NCBI GenBank assembly: GCA_023846275.1
Contig: CM043875.1
Coordinates: 6,894,626-6,958,625, forward strand
From: Vanilla planifolia
Lineage: Eukaryota; Streptophyta; Magnoliopsida; Asparagales; Orchidaceae
DNA length: 64,000 bases
Reading direction: 5' to 3'
The translations under genes were made by a program, and so were the position numbers. Positions within the stretch are counted from its first letter, which is position 1. Each line of letters starts with the position of its first letter. Positions 13,504 through 25,500 of this stretch are shown here, piece after piece. The notes below the pieces were generated by a model that saw only the letters and a list, made by a program, of their open reading frames with translations, was not told where the DNA came from and ran no database searches.

Positions 13504-14844
13504 CTATTGAGCGCGGCTCCTAGATGGTGAACCTCGTCTGGGTCTACTCCTCCCGCGTTCCCTCGAGGTACGGCTAGCCCCTCTGGGTGAGCCGGCGTGC
13601 ACCCGCCCTCGAGTTCGTTTGACGTCTTTCCTGGGGCCATGGCTAGCCATGGCCCCTGGGCCACTCCGAGCCATAGCACCCGTTTTCCTCCGTCTATGTT
13701 GAACTAGCATCCACGACCCTAATCCATGCGTCTCTTCTATTACCTCGGGATGGTCCTCTCCTCCTTCCCTCAGGCCCCTGTTCCCGCTCGTTTCAGAATG
13801 TTCGCCGTCATCAGGTTGAGTCACCGCCTTCGACAGCTGCCCGTTGCAGTGGCTGGCTAAATGACCCACATGACCGCACGAGAAGCAAATCCTCGGCAGC
13901 CCCTCATATTCGAAACTTTGGTAGATTCTCCCATAGTCCCCATTGAGCCAAACGCCCGGCTTCAAGGGTTTGGAGAGGTCCGTTCGTACGCAGACTCGAG
14001 CATAGGACGATCTCTCCATTGCCGCCGTCCACCCGTCGAGAAGGAATGGATCTCCTATAGCCTTCGCAATGCGCAAAATATTGTCCACATCCCAGTAAAT
14101 CAAGGGCAAGCCGGGGAATCGCACCCAGATCGGCACGCACATCGCGTGGGAGTCGCCGGGATTGAACTCATGCGACCAGGCATCCAGACCCATAGCTTGG
14201 CCCGCGATTTGCCACGGCCCCCAAGCCACACATCATTCCGTTCCTCCATAGATTCGAAATGCAAGCAAAAGCAGTTCGAAGACAGATCAAGCACTTTGAA
14301 ATTCTTGTGGTGGCCCCAGCGTTTGAGCAGCACCCTAGCGATGATCGGGAAAGGTAGCGTGTTCCCATAAATTCGACCCACCAGGTCGAATTTGTGAAAA
14401 TCTATTCGCCATTGACAAGCTTCAGAAGAGACGAGGACCTCATCGTCCTCAGCAATGTCAGGAATAGCCGCGGCACGTTCCTTGACATCAATATTTGCCA
14501 GGCGCATGAAGGAATTCACCATGTTACCATTCTGATTATTGCAAGCTGTCAAAACCTCTCTAAAGCGAGCCTTGGCAGGCAAATTCTCCTCAGCCCTCTG
14601 CATCACCGCATCTCCGGTAAATTTGTTCGCCTCCGCTTCCACATCTCTCGTCACAGTGTCCTCGGCCTCCAGTATGGCGTCTTTCCCTGAGAAGCCTCCA
14701 GCCTCCGAATTGATAGGAGGTGGGGGGTCCCTCGTCAGATGGCATTCCTCCTTCAGACGATGAAGAAAAGCACTCCCGCACTTGGGAGTTGCTCGCGGTA
14801 GTCCTTGCACGCCGGCTGCTCCTCCTCAGCGTGTATCCCGCCAT
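13504..14844 (-). pseudogene. LINE-A ORF1: nucleic-acid-binding protein (DUF4283 and zinc knuckle), frameshifted
   Basis: ORF1 of plant L1 elements packages the element RNA. From 14844 the N-terminus reads MAGYTLRRSSRRARTT, matching in position the basic N-terminus of LINE-B ORF1. A DUF4283 region follows (FHKFDLVGRIYG, VLLKRWGHHKNF, LDLSSNCFCLHF). Next are WDVDNILRIAKAIGDP and RTDLSKPLKPG, then a CCHC zinc knuckle (C-x2-C-x4-H-x4-C, CFSCGHVGHLASHC) at 13846-13887, then GSWMLVQHRRRK and a very basic Arg/Ser tail. Two frame changes are needed, one near the C6 run at about 14720 and one near 14210. It ends 257 bp before the ORF2 start. Confidence 0.9.
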
Positions 14845-15250
14845 CGAACGATATATTAGGGCTGCAGGGTCCGTGGCGCGACCTCGGGGATGAAGGGTCT
14901 AATGCACCGCAGGAGCCTGAGCCAATTAATCATGTCCCAGTGCACCCCGCGGGAACCAGAATTCAAATTCAAACACGAACCCGGTCCACGTACGAACAGG
15001 TCGAACACCCCACGTGCCACTCACGCGTGGGCCAACAATCGCTAACCGTTGACCATTGACCACCTCTGCGTCTGAACAGCACACCTTCACTCCCAGCCAC
15101 GCGGTGTCGCCGGTCCAGCAGGCCCACCGCGCGGCGCCACAGTCTCCGCCTCCGGTACCGTCACAAGGTTGGACGCTGCGCCCGAGTAAACCTCGCCTTC
15201 CAACACCACCCCACACCAGACGAGCCTTGGCCACCAGTCGGCACGTCCCA

Positions 15251-15312
15251 GCTCCTCCGCCGTCACTCCTCAGTCGCCATTGCTCCTCCGCCGTCGCTCC
15301 TCAGTCTCAGTC
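15251..15312 (-). repeat. Two-copy 31-bp tandem repeat in the LINE-A 5' leader
   Basis: The block GCTCCTCCGCCGT begins at 15251 and again at 15282, each followed by a CTCCTCAGTC stretch. It lies 50-110 bp inside the element's 5' end. Repeated GC-rich leaders are common in L1 elements, whose 5' UTR holds the promoter. Confidence 0.8.
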
Positions 15313-15361
15313 GCTCCTCAGTCCCACACAGCTTATTACAAGTGCTTGCTTATGACAGCAT

Positions 15362-15378
15362 TCAATGAAAATAAAGTT
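15362..15378. repeat. Target-site duplication of LINE-A, 5'-end copy
   Basis: Exact second copy of the 17 bases at 8999-9015. It fixes the 5' end of LINE-A at 15361 and shows the element is not 5'-truncated by rearrangement. Confidence 0.95.
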
Positions 15379-15576
15379 ACCAAGTTAGCAATTGACACCT
15401 TTAATAACTTCAAAAATCTTGAAAGTCGAAACATGGAATTGTTTTCCTATTTTAAAATTCAAAAACGAATATATATAAATATGCAATTTTAAATATTTTA
15501 TAAAACGTGCACTTTTTTTTTTTGGCTACTCATTTCCATTTTATAATGGAGTTTAGGGCTACGTTCGAGCTCGGTC
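15379..15576 (+). promoter_or_regulatory. Upstream region of the HINT4-like gene, displaced by LINE-A
   Basis: Only 198 bp of original DNA remain between the LINE-A TSD and the HINT4-like ATG. It is AT-rich and includes AACGTGCAC near 15505, a T11 run at 15512-15522 and a TATA-like TTTATAATGG near 15540. The TATA-like word is too close to the ATG to be confident about, and no transcription start can be called. Regulatory DNA that once lay further upstream is now more than 6.3 kb away, beyond LINE-A. Confidence 0.45.
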
Positions 15577-18500
15577 ATGGCGAGATCAGCGAAGCCGTGC
15601 CCCTTCTGTGAGCTGGCCCGTTGTTCAACTGGCATGCCTCTCCTTCACGCTGTCTGGATTTAAATTTCGCTTATTTCGGTACTATCTTTCTTTTCATATT
15701 CCCTTTTCTCTCATTCTAAGTACGAATCGTCCGCGTCTTTTCTAATCAGGACGATCGAGTCGTTGCCTTCCCTGATATCAATCCTTCTGCACTCAGGTCG
15801 AAATAGCCTCAGTTAATGTCAATTGCTCTGTTCATTATGCCATTTTCTTGTCATTTTAAGCTAAATTAGTTAGGAATTATTTACTTATTGTCTCTGATTT
15901 AATCCGTGTTCATTATTTCATTCTTTGTGTGATTGAATCCTGTTCTACCAAGTTTTTTAGCAGGCATTTCCTTGTTATACCTATAGAGCACATACCTACT
16001 GTCACTAATCTCCACAGGAGGACAGAGGATTTTCAGTTAGGTATTGTTTTTCGAAAGTTGTTATATTCAAATGAATGATACATTGAAGTTATTTTATGTT
16101 TTTTGTAGGCAGAATTCATCGTGTTTAATGAATCCTCTACCATTTTTGTACAGTATTCTTAGATTTCATTCTTATGACCTTTTTAGTTAATCATATGTTG
16201 GATGTTGGAAGAAGCCTTCTACAAACAGATGCTCCTGAATCCAAGTTGTATAGGTATCTGGCTAAATCTCATAAATCCGTTGATATATAATTTGCCTCAT
16301 TTTTTGGGATCTAAAGTTTGTCATGTTTGAGCTGTGGGCCATACCTATTTTGTAACCATATGATGTTCCTCCATTTGTATGGAGTAAAACCGTCAAATAC
16401 TTAAATATTGTTGACAAAACGTTTAGTAAGCATTTTTGTTGGTGCAACCAGTGGCGTGTTTGTCTAGAAGCATCAACATGATTGAATCCGATGAGTTTAA
16501 AATTAGTTTTTGTGGGGAGATCAAGAGCATGAAAAAAAAAACTAAGATTTATATTGTTTAGTTTCAATTTTAGTTTATGTCGATAGAAAAGGAGGATATT
16601 GCACTAATTGTGCAAGTAAGAGACAAAAAATCCTTACGATAACAGAATTTTTTTTAAATAAAGGTAAAAAAAGATCTAAACAGAAGATGTAACAAAAATT
16701 TTGACTTTTGAATCAACGAGAAAGATCATTAGTGTGCAACAAAGATAATGCTGCAATGAAGGCATGAATACTGACTTATAGACTCCAAGTCATCTTTGAA
16801 ATCAACTTGTTCCTTTCGATAAATGTCATGAATCATGGATGCCTTCTGGCCCATGCCTCAAGCTTTTAATCAATGCTTGAAGGGATATAATTTCCTCTAT
16901 TTGAAGCTACAATTTATATGGATAGATTGCAACTTCAAAAATCACAAAGCACTTCCCACATCGTTTTAATAACTATTTCCTCTTAAGAATTAAAAGTGGC
17001 ATCTTATGCATCATATCTTTTTAAGCATGTCAACTTGTACCTACTATTATAGTCTTGAATCCTTGTTAATTGTTTAAATCTTAATAACTAATTGTTTCAA
17101 GATATGTTTATATACCTAATTCTGCATTCTAAATTAATGTGAACCAACATGACGCTTTCACATAGTTGAGCAGCTTTTAGCACATAAGCTTTTGGATAAT
17201 GCTAATAAACTTTTCATGGAGTTATTTAGACTTCATTCAAATGAGTGGCATACGGTACTCGTTGTTTGCTATTTATGATAGTGTAATTTAAGGGCACTTC
17301 ATACGTGATGCATAAGACTTAGTGGATCTTATTTGCATCCTAGATTTTACATAAAACTCAGTTGATTTGAAGATTTTTAGAGTTAAAAAGAGCAATGTAA
17401 AATATGGATAAAAGTTTGACTCATGAGAGAGAATGTTGAACATAAAGTTTTGAGTTATTAGATATTCACTTAAATGTGCATTTTGTCCAAATTTGGGCCC
17501 TTTGTTACAATTTTTTAAAATTCTTTTATGGTTTTAAATACCAAAAAGGAATTGTTCAAGGCATTGGGCTTCTTATATGAATTTTTAATGCTAAAAATAT
17601 GGTGATCCATAAAGTATTATGGCATAGAGTTGAAGAACATTTTTAACAAATGGAACATTAAAGGTTTTGTCAATAATTCAATTGTGTTTAACATTGTCAT
17701 TATAGAAATGAAGGAATGAACATTGCTTTGTTGTAAGTTGAATGAATTGACATTATCATGAAATTGCTTTTTTGTTCCACGCGTTTGATCATCATACAAG
17801 GCACGAAGTATTGCTCCTGCCTATCAGACTTGATACAATTTGAGAAAATTGGCTTTTTAATTTGATATCATAACTTTCAAACAATACATACTATGTAAAG
17901 AACCAACAGCCAACATAATCCCAGCCTAGTTTCAAAATATGTCGTTTCTATTTGACATTAGCTGATTATGATTAACGACGATATCAAAACAGTATTTGTG
18001 TAGTAATTTAGATTTCATTGTACACTTGATGGTTGCAATACATAAAGATGAAAATCAAAGAGAATTTATATTACTGTTACGAATAGTGCCCAGAGACACT
18101 GTTCATATTTGCGTTACATCATATCAAGATGTCCCTCTCAAAACTTATGTCGAACTTGTACTTTTATGGTGTCAACACTGTTCACATTAGTTCACGCTCA
18201 TTGTAACTATAAGATTTCACTTGCTGGTCCAATAAGTATGTCTAGTGTAACATATGTCAACAACATCATACTTTTGTGGTGTTGCACTCTTCTTCAATGG
18301 ACAAATACAATCTTCTTATCGAACATTGTTCATCCAATTGCCTTCTCACACTTCAATGATATATCTTGTGTCAAGATTAGATTGCTACAGCATATCATTC
18401 TCATGATGGCTTGATCGTACGTACGAAATAGCGCATTGAAAAGTGTTGGACTAATATGTCAGTCAAAACCTTGTGGCAGTATGCCATTAGTCTACATCTC

Positions 18501-21261
18501 CTAGCTCAAGTTACTTTAGATCAATACGTTGGTCAAGGTTATAGTGTGCAAGTCACGAAATTACGAAATTACCAATTGTAGGCACAAGTCTCTAACATAC
18601 AACCATGTGGTCTGTTTCAAAATCAATTGTCGGAGCACAATCTCGGTCGTAATAGATGGTAACACTTTATCATATAATAAAATATTGGTTTTTAAAAAAA
18701 ATTGGTATTATATATTATGCCTTTCTAATTGGAGAAATAAATAATGTTATTTATCTAAAATGAACAATCTATACAAGAAATCATAAATGAAATAGCCAAT
18801 GTTTAGGCTTGTTGGAGAAGGATAAGTTTAATTTGCTGGCCTCCCCTTTTGTTTTGTTCCAATTGAAGCCTTGGTGAATTTTTTCTTGTTCAAAAATGAA
18901 ATGGTGCTAGTTATTTGGTGAATCCTTCAATTGAAAAATAGTTTTTAAGTCTTCTAACGATACTAGTTGTTCTAGTGAACCAGAAGTTTTTATAGTTATT
19001 AGACCTTGAAATAACTCAATGGGGCTATCTTTTTACTGTAGTTGTGAAATGGTCCTACTTTATATATTAGCACTTTGTATTGTTACTTCATATATGCCAC
19101 TCACTTTAAATATTCATGGCTTATGGAAATTTTTTGTTGTAGCTGCATGGTTTGATGCAAATAGCAATCCATTTGTGCATGAATTTCAAGCTTAACAAAC
19201 AGCTGGGTAAACCCCTTTGTTAGCCTTTACCTTGGATAGATCCTTGTCCAAGCATGCTCCATTATATTCAATTTGTTTTGCCTCCTTTTGCTGCCCCCAT
19301 TTGACTTTCCTAGATAGTCACAACCCTTTGGTTCACCTGTTATTACCAAGCAATATGGCATCTCTGCTTGAGACTTACACGACAAAATTTTACCCCATAA
19401 CCTATCCTGCCGATTTGATTCTTTGCCAAGACAACGGCTATCTTGCCTTTGTGAATCAATCCAGACCCTTTCCTTGAGAGCTAGTTGTGTCACCCAATGG
19501 AAATGGTTAAGCCCCACCTCGACCAGGATTTTGGAAATCATTACCGCAAATGTTAACTATATTTGAGCATTAAAAGCCTATTTAATTCCCTGGATCCTCA
19601 TGCTTTAGCCCATGAGAAGCTGTCACCTGGCAGCAACCACTTGCAAGTCTTGAATGACTTTTTGTTTCTTGTTATAAGTAAGGAGTTTTGGACTTTTAGC
19701 CTGAAAAAACCTTGGACTCAAAGGGGGATTCTTCTATTTGTATGGAAAATAAAGGTTGTTAAATTTAGCATTTGATTCAGACGGAATAAAGTTCTCTTTA
19801 TATGAAATGTGGATTTCACTTGCAAGTCTTGAATGACTTCAGTTGACGGCTGTAGATTGGTGTAATGATGTCTGATTAGGTCATTTCAAACTTTTCTAAA
19901 GAATAATCTAAATATGAAATGTAATATTAGTTTTTTGCATAAAATATCTAGGCTTATGGAGAATTCAATACTTTAAGCTACTCAGTCCACTCTGTATATC
20001 CTAGTTATGTATTGAATTGGTGGCCTTGATCAAGATTCCTAGTTCACCTGTCACTTGAAATTTGATGCCTGGCTCTGCAGCATCCATCTCAGAATTGTTT
20101 CCAAAAACATGTTCATTTTTTTTCATTTTCTATCAGCCTGATGATGGCAAGTTCTTTTCTGGATGGTAATGCTCATCTCTTATATATATATATATATATA
20201 TATTTTGCATTATGCAAGGACAAAACAAAACATCTTGGGTATTAGAAATTCTAGCATGATCTAACAGTATAAGAGATACAAGATTGATTGGGTTTATTGT
20301 AATACTAATAGTAATAGTCATATTTATAATGATAAAATGGTTTAGGAGTGTTTAATTAGACATTGAAATCTATTTAAATATTTTCTTAAAAGGCCAATAT
20401 CTTTTTGACTTAAAAGTGTTATTTCATTTATTTGATGAGATTTTGCAAACTATTCATGTAATCTCACATCAAGACAAAAGTTTTTAAAAATTATTAATCA
20501 CCTTATTGTCATTGATATCTTTTTTCTATATTTTATTACTTCAAATGTCGATTAAAATTTAAATAAGTTTAATAGGTTTAAGTGATATAAATATTTTTAT
20601 AAGAATTTATCCAAGCTCTTATCTATTTAACATTATTTAAAGTGAATTATAATCCAGTAAGCACCTCTAGCCATTTTGGGTTAGTTGTTTTGCCACTAAA
20701 CTTGTTGACACCAGCCTTTCCGACTACAAGATTCTTAGCCTCAGGATAAGCATTCAAAAAAAAAGTTAAAAGACCGTTTGCTTTCTTGCATTTGTTATCA
20801 CCTTTAGCTTAAGTTTGTTTGTGAGCCGTTGGTGCAGGTAATTTAAATTCAAGTTAATGCTTTGTGTGTCATATCAACATAAATAATGGCGTTTGCTTGC
20901 TTTAGCGAAGAATTGTTTGGCAACTTGATGCTTCTTTGACTCTTTGCATTTCTTTTCTATCCTGCAGATTTGGCTTCCATAAACCTCCATTCAATAGTGT
21001 AAACCATCTCCATCTTCACTGTTTTGCTTTACCTTTTATCCCAAGGTATTGTCTTAACTACCTCTCTTCCCCTCTTCCCCTCTTCCCCTTTCCTCATTGC
21101 TCATTCTTGACAGAACTGTAGAGAAGTTAGAATTTCTTCCTGGATTAATATTTAAAAGTTTTAGCAGATGGAAAAATCTGAAATACCTGTCTTTTGGACC
21201 TCTTGGGGGATTCATTGAGGCTGAAAAGCTACTGGAAGAGATAAAACCCTCAGAATCATAG
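15577..21261 (+). CDS. HINT4: HIT-domain protein, HINT4-like (spliced, 6 coding exons, 145 aa)
   Basis: Coding exons by splice sites and phase: 15577-15651, 15750-15796, 15964-16040, 16187-16253, 20968-21045, 21168-21261, totalling 438 bp. All introns are GT-AG and the phases join. The protein opens with a CPFC pair (residues 8-11), followed by DINPSALRHFLVIP and EHIPTV. The histidine-triad motif HLHLHCF (21005-21025) fits H-x-H-x-H-x-x, in the context GFHKPPFNSVNHLHLHCFAL. It ends FGPLGGFIEAEKLL..EIKPSES. Plant HINT4 is a nucleotide hydrolase/transferase of about this length. In Arabidopsis it acts on adenosine 5'-phosphosulfate as adenylylsulfatase and phosphorylase, with the middle His as nucleophile. 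Odd points: the exon 1 donor is GT but weak (GTCTGG), and exons 3 and 6 have tandem TAGCAG acceptors (the model uses the downstream AG). The HIT family is secure; orthology to HINT4 rather than another HINT is likely. Confidence 0.88.
19638..19839. repeat. 23-bp direct repeat flanking a 156-bp segment (possible small retroposon)
   Basis: A 23-base word starting CACTTGCAAGTC and ending ATGACTT occurs at 19638-19660 and 19817-19839 without mismatch. The enclosed segment starts with a T-rich run on the plus strand, as the tail of a minus-strand retroposon would. The body matches nothing I recognise. A plain local duplication is the alternative. Confidence 0.6.
20181..20203. repeat. Short (TA)n microsatellite
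   Basis: Eleven TA units inside intron 4 of the HINT4-like gene. Confidence 0.95.
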
Positions 21262-22496
21262 CATTTGTTACTGCAAGTTTGAATAGTACTTTTTTCTGGT
21301 TATAAATGGACATAACACATGACTAATGAAGCTAAGCTTTATTGTTATAGTGATTTGTAGGAGAAGTTCCTGTGCTCAGGAGTACAGAATTTGAAATTCC
21401 TTTGTTTAAGATTTACAAAGAACATTTAGAGGGTATTTTGAGCGTACCACGGCAACTAATGGGACAACGGATCGATTTGAAGATTGTATATTCATGTGAT
21501 TTTTATTATATAGTATATTTTTTTTAAAATGCTTACTTATATAGTACAAATTATGGAGATCACCCACATCTTGAGTGTTATATAGTATTTTTGAAATTTA
21601 GTACAAAAAAATATATACCACTTCAAATATTTATATCATAAATTGATACTTAAATTAAATTTAGTCATAATGAATCTAAAAAAAAAACTAAATGTTTTTG
21701 TCCTCATTTCGTGTCACTCGTTCCTACCTTCGTGTTGTGTGTTGCCCAAATGTTTCTTCGTTCCGCCTCCCTTAGCCTTGACCTGTGGCCAAATGGTATT
21801 GGAAGACCTCATTTTCGGTAACATTTCAGTGCTAGCAGAAAAGCATGTGCCGTTCACTTATTGATTGTCATTAATTCTTACAATCATTTGTTTCCATGAT
21901 CTTCTATTGTTGAAAAACTAAATATATTTTTTGAATGATTATTTTTTTAATTTTTTATTATAATAATAAGTTGAGAGGCTCCAAATAAAGAATATCTACT
22001 ATAATATTTCCAATAAAAGGGGAATGTATTATGCAAAAAAATACTGAACAATGGTGTTGATATTTATGATGTCTAAGGTTAAAAAAGAGAGAAACATTGT
22101 TGTGTAAATGTATAAAATCATGTTTATGTTTGTAAAACTTTGGCTTGAAAGTGTAATTGGTGTGGGGAGAAATAGGAATGAAGGATTATGGTGGGGAATC
22201 GTAATGGGTGAAAAAAGAAGAGGAAAAAGAAAAATTTGCATATGCTTTCCTTTATCTGTTAGATTGCAATTGGGATGAAAACAGGCCAACCTATGCTTTT
22301 CCCATGTGTGCATATGAATGCATAAAAAGAAATCCTTGAAGTCTTATATTCGCAACCAAATAACATTATATATTTTTTTTTAACTCTATAGAAGTTTTTT
22401 TTGTAGAAGTATAAAAGTTAAATTTGAGCCAACTTTCAAACAAATAAAAGTAGAAGATGTGAAGTGATTTGTTGAAATCCTTCTCTTGCCAATTCT
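21262..22496. other. HINT4-like 3' UTR and intergenic spacer up to LINE-B
   Basis: The HINT4-like transcript must end in the first few hundred bases, but I see no clear polyadenylation site. The rest is AT-rich. A dispersed repeat copy occupies about 22070-22435. A 73-codon open frame at 21643-21864 shows no recognisable domain. Confidence 0.6.
22070..22435. repeat. Dispersed repeat, copy 1 (partner at about 33100-33390)
   Basis: This segment and 33100-33390 share a series of blocks in the same order: AGAGAGAAA, GGAT-ATGGTGG-GAAT, GGGTGAAAA, TTTCCTTT-TCT, TGGGAT-AA, TGCATAAAA and a TTC-CAAC-AA block. The similarity is diverged and gapped. It looks like an old non-coding mobile element, class unknown. 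Confidence 0.6.
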
Positions 22497-22516
22497 ATGA
22501 AAGTAAATATATATAT
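22497..22516. repeat. Target-site duplication of LINE-B, 3'-end copy
   Basis: The 20 bases ATGAAAGTAAATATATATAT are repeated exactly at 29318-29337. This copy adjoins the short T-run that is the element's 3' tail. Confidence 0.93.
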
Positions 22517-22590
22517 ATTTTTTTATGAAATTATAATATATTAAAATCAAAAGTGGCATAAGTCATACAAGTATTTCACGTATAAGATCC

Positions 22591-25500
22591 TCACGAAGGA
22601 TCGAACATGAAGTCTGACTGCATAAGTTTAATGACGGGCTTGGGAAGGGATTCCCCGGATTCCCATACAAACTCATTACAGTATGCAGCACGTGCCACCC
22701 AGTCAATAGGCGCATTCCCTTCTCTATGGATATGAGAAAACCTAATTGCCTCCAGACATCTGGCGTAACTGACAGTCTCAGCAAAGTGGCCAGCCACAGG
22801 GGGGTGGGATATCATCTCACGGACCTCCTGAAGCGCCATCATCGAGTCAGTCTGAATCTCCAGTCCTGTGGTGGGGAAGGGAGCCCCTTAGCATGTTAAG
22901 GGCATCGAGCATACCGTGGACCTCCATCGCATGGGCAGCCTGAGAGAAAGCCCTCTTACCAGCCACCAAAAGCGGCCTTCCCATGCAGTCTCTAATTACC
23001 AGGCCAAGGCCAGCAGTGTTATCCCCTACCGCGGCCTCGCAATTCCCTTTTATCCATCCTATTGTGAGGAACCCAACCATGGGTTATAAGCAGGTCCGAA
23101 GAGTTGCAAGGACTCCCGCTGGACAGGGATGAATAGAAGTTTTGTTGCCTTGCTGCAGTAATCACCTCAATCTTGATCTTCCTTAGCAGCGTGCACGACA
23201 TGACCATCGGATTGTTATGCCTCATCGCATTCCTCCTTGCCCACATGTAATACATGATGGTGGCCAACGTGGCAGCATGCCCAATGCCAGCTCCACGTCG
23301 TGCTGCCGGTGAGCCCATGAACCTCAGGAGCTGGTCAAGGAAAGTCAACCCGGCACTCGCACCCGTGGGCCATCCCAGCACAGCCACTGCCCCATGGGCC
23401 TGGCAATCATCCCAGAGTTCCTGGGCGTGCGGGCAGTCTCAAAACACGTGCTGCATGGATTCCTATGCCGCACAACCCCATTGGCAGCTGCTGTTTTCGA
23501 GCATTCCCCTGTGGGCCAGCCACGTCACCGTAGGGAGGAAGTCGCCGGCGACTCGCCAGATGAACATTCGCACCCTCGGCACTGCTTTAATCTTTCAAAT
23601 GCCCCTCATCTCGTCCGCATGACGCCGACCACCCCGGCTGACGGTGTCATCAGCTCCGCACACCATGTGCATATAGATTCTCCCGCTATCGACCCTCGCC
23701 GTCTCGGTGTGCTTCTGAAGGAGCGTGTCTTGAGCCACGTCCTGGCTTTAAGGAGATGCACAATTCTGTCAATCAGCTCCTCGCCCACCCATGTACGGAT
23801 ATTGTCCACGTCCCAGACCCCGGTAATAGTGATGCAATCAACCACGCTCACCGTCGAAATGATGTTCATGTTGATGAAGGTCGGCCAGCAGCAAAGTGGA
23901 GGGATGCCCAGAGCCAATTATCCTCCGCAAATCTCACCTTCCTCCCATCGCCGATTCGCCAGAAAAAGATCGACACTGCTTCTGGCATTGCCTCCAGCAC
24001 CAGTCTAAACGCATGAGATGAGTTATGGGGAACTTTCATAACAGGATTTATCATCGTGTACTTCTGCCTCATAATTTCTACCCAAAGGCTCGCCTCGCGG
24101 CTGAGAATGCATTTGCATCACGCGCTGCCATACGCGAAAGTCCTAAAGTCCAAGCCCGCCGGCGGCCTTCAGCAAAGTGACGCAATCCCAGGGCGTGTAA
24201 TGCATCGTGTGCGCACTGCTCGTCCCGTTCCATAAAAACCTTCTAATTCTCTTTTCCATGTCATCAATTACTCCCGCTGGCATAGCACAGTGACGCAGAA
24301 TGTGACTTGGGATGGCAGTGAGAACAGAGGATGCCAAGGCAGCTCTGCTCGTGAGCGACAACGGATGAATTCGCCAATTGGCCACCGTGGCATCAATCCT
24401 CTGAAGTAGGAAATTGAGGTCAGCCTTACTCCGACGCCTCGTAGTAATAGGGACCCCGAGGTACACGAGCATCTGGCCTTGCTTCATATGAAGTTTCCTC
24501 GACACCAGCCTAGCTTTCTTCTTGCTGATCTTCATGCTGAAATATACTTTGGATTTCAGAAGGTTGACGCACAGCCCTGCAGCATCCCTGAATGTCCGCA
24601 TGATTCTCCGCACATCCCGCACGGCCTCTCGCGTGGCAGGAGCAAATAGTAGCCCATCATCCGCGAATAAGAGGTGCGAAATCAGCAGTGCGTGTTATAT
24701 AGGTCGGAATCCGAGCAGCGGCTTAGTCTCGTAGTCCCTCATTAGCACCGATAAGAATTTTGTAACCATAACGTACAGGTAGGGCGAAAGCGAACATCCT
24801 TGCGGGAGTCCCCGCTACGCCACCACCCAAGGAAGGCGAGAGCCATTGACGAGAACACCAAATCTCGGAAATGTAATGCATGCTGCGATCCATTCGCACC
24901 AGATAGGAGGAAATCCCATAGTCTTCATTATCCCGAGCAGGAAATCCTATCGCACGCTGTCGTAGGTCTGCTCCATATCGATCTTTATTGCCATGAGGCC
25001 CGAAGCAGCGGTGCAGGCGTGCATTTTCAACGCCATGTCTTACGCGATGTAAACATTATCTAAGATACTTCACCTGAGAATAAAAGCTGCTTGTTCGTGC
25101 GAGATGAAGCTTGACCCAAACGGTTTCAGCCTCTCGACCAGCACGCGCGCCACCACTTTATATATGGTGTTGCAGAGGCTGATTGGCCGGAAGTGCTTAG
25201 GCCTGCATGCCCCCTGCTTCTTCGGGATAAGGACAATAAGCGTGTCCTTCCAGTCCTCCGGCAGCCTCCACTCAAAGAAAGCCTGCACCGCTCAAATGAC
25301 GTCCCTGCACGTGATGGCCCAATAGCCATGCAGAAACTCTGCAGTGATCCCGTCAATACCCAGGGCTTTGTTCCTCTTGATTCCCCGCATGGCCGCAATT
25401 ATCTCGCTCTCGGTGACCCTGTAGCCAAGTTTGGAGGCTATTTCTCCGCAGACAATGTCGGACAGCATAGAGATCGGCGGCAAGGCCGATCACCCCCCGC

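Larger units (their letters stand above)
9016..15361 (-). mobile_element. LINE-A: full-length L1-type non-LTR retrotransposon with RNase H
   Basis: A GC-rich block of about 6.35 kb in AT-rich DNA, on the minus strand. The order from the 5' end is: leader with a 31-bp tandem repeat (15361 down to 14845), ORF1 (DUF4283 and CCHC zinc knuckle), ORF2 (endonuclease, reverse transcriptase, zinc-binding RT domain, RNase H), a short 3' UTR and a poly-A tail (T's at 9016-9027). Perfect 17-bp TSDs flank it. The terminal RNase H is typical of plant L1 elements that acquired an archaea-like RNase H. Its 3' UTR resembles that of LINE-B (both carry ATCAAAAGTGGC on the plus strand), so the two are one family. 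ORF1 and ORF2 carry only a few breaks, making this the youngest LINE here, but it is not autonomous as written. Confidence 0.95.
16254..20967 (+). other. Large intron 4 of the HINT4-like gene (4.7 kb)
   Basis: Bounded by TATAG/GTATCT and CCTGCAG/ATTTGG. The other introns of this gene are 98-167 bp, so this one has expanded. It is AT-rich and contains unrecognised short open frames (for example 16262-16567 minus and 19227-19541 minus, neither with a recognisable domain), a direct-repeat-flanked insert at 19.64-19.84 kb and a short (TA)n tract at 20.2 kb. Confidence 0.8.

Noticed and set aside
21643..21864. 73-codon ORF downstream of the HINT4-like gene
   Set aside because: No domain, no homologue recognised, and it lies in spacer or UTR sequence.
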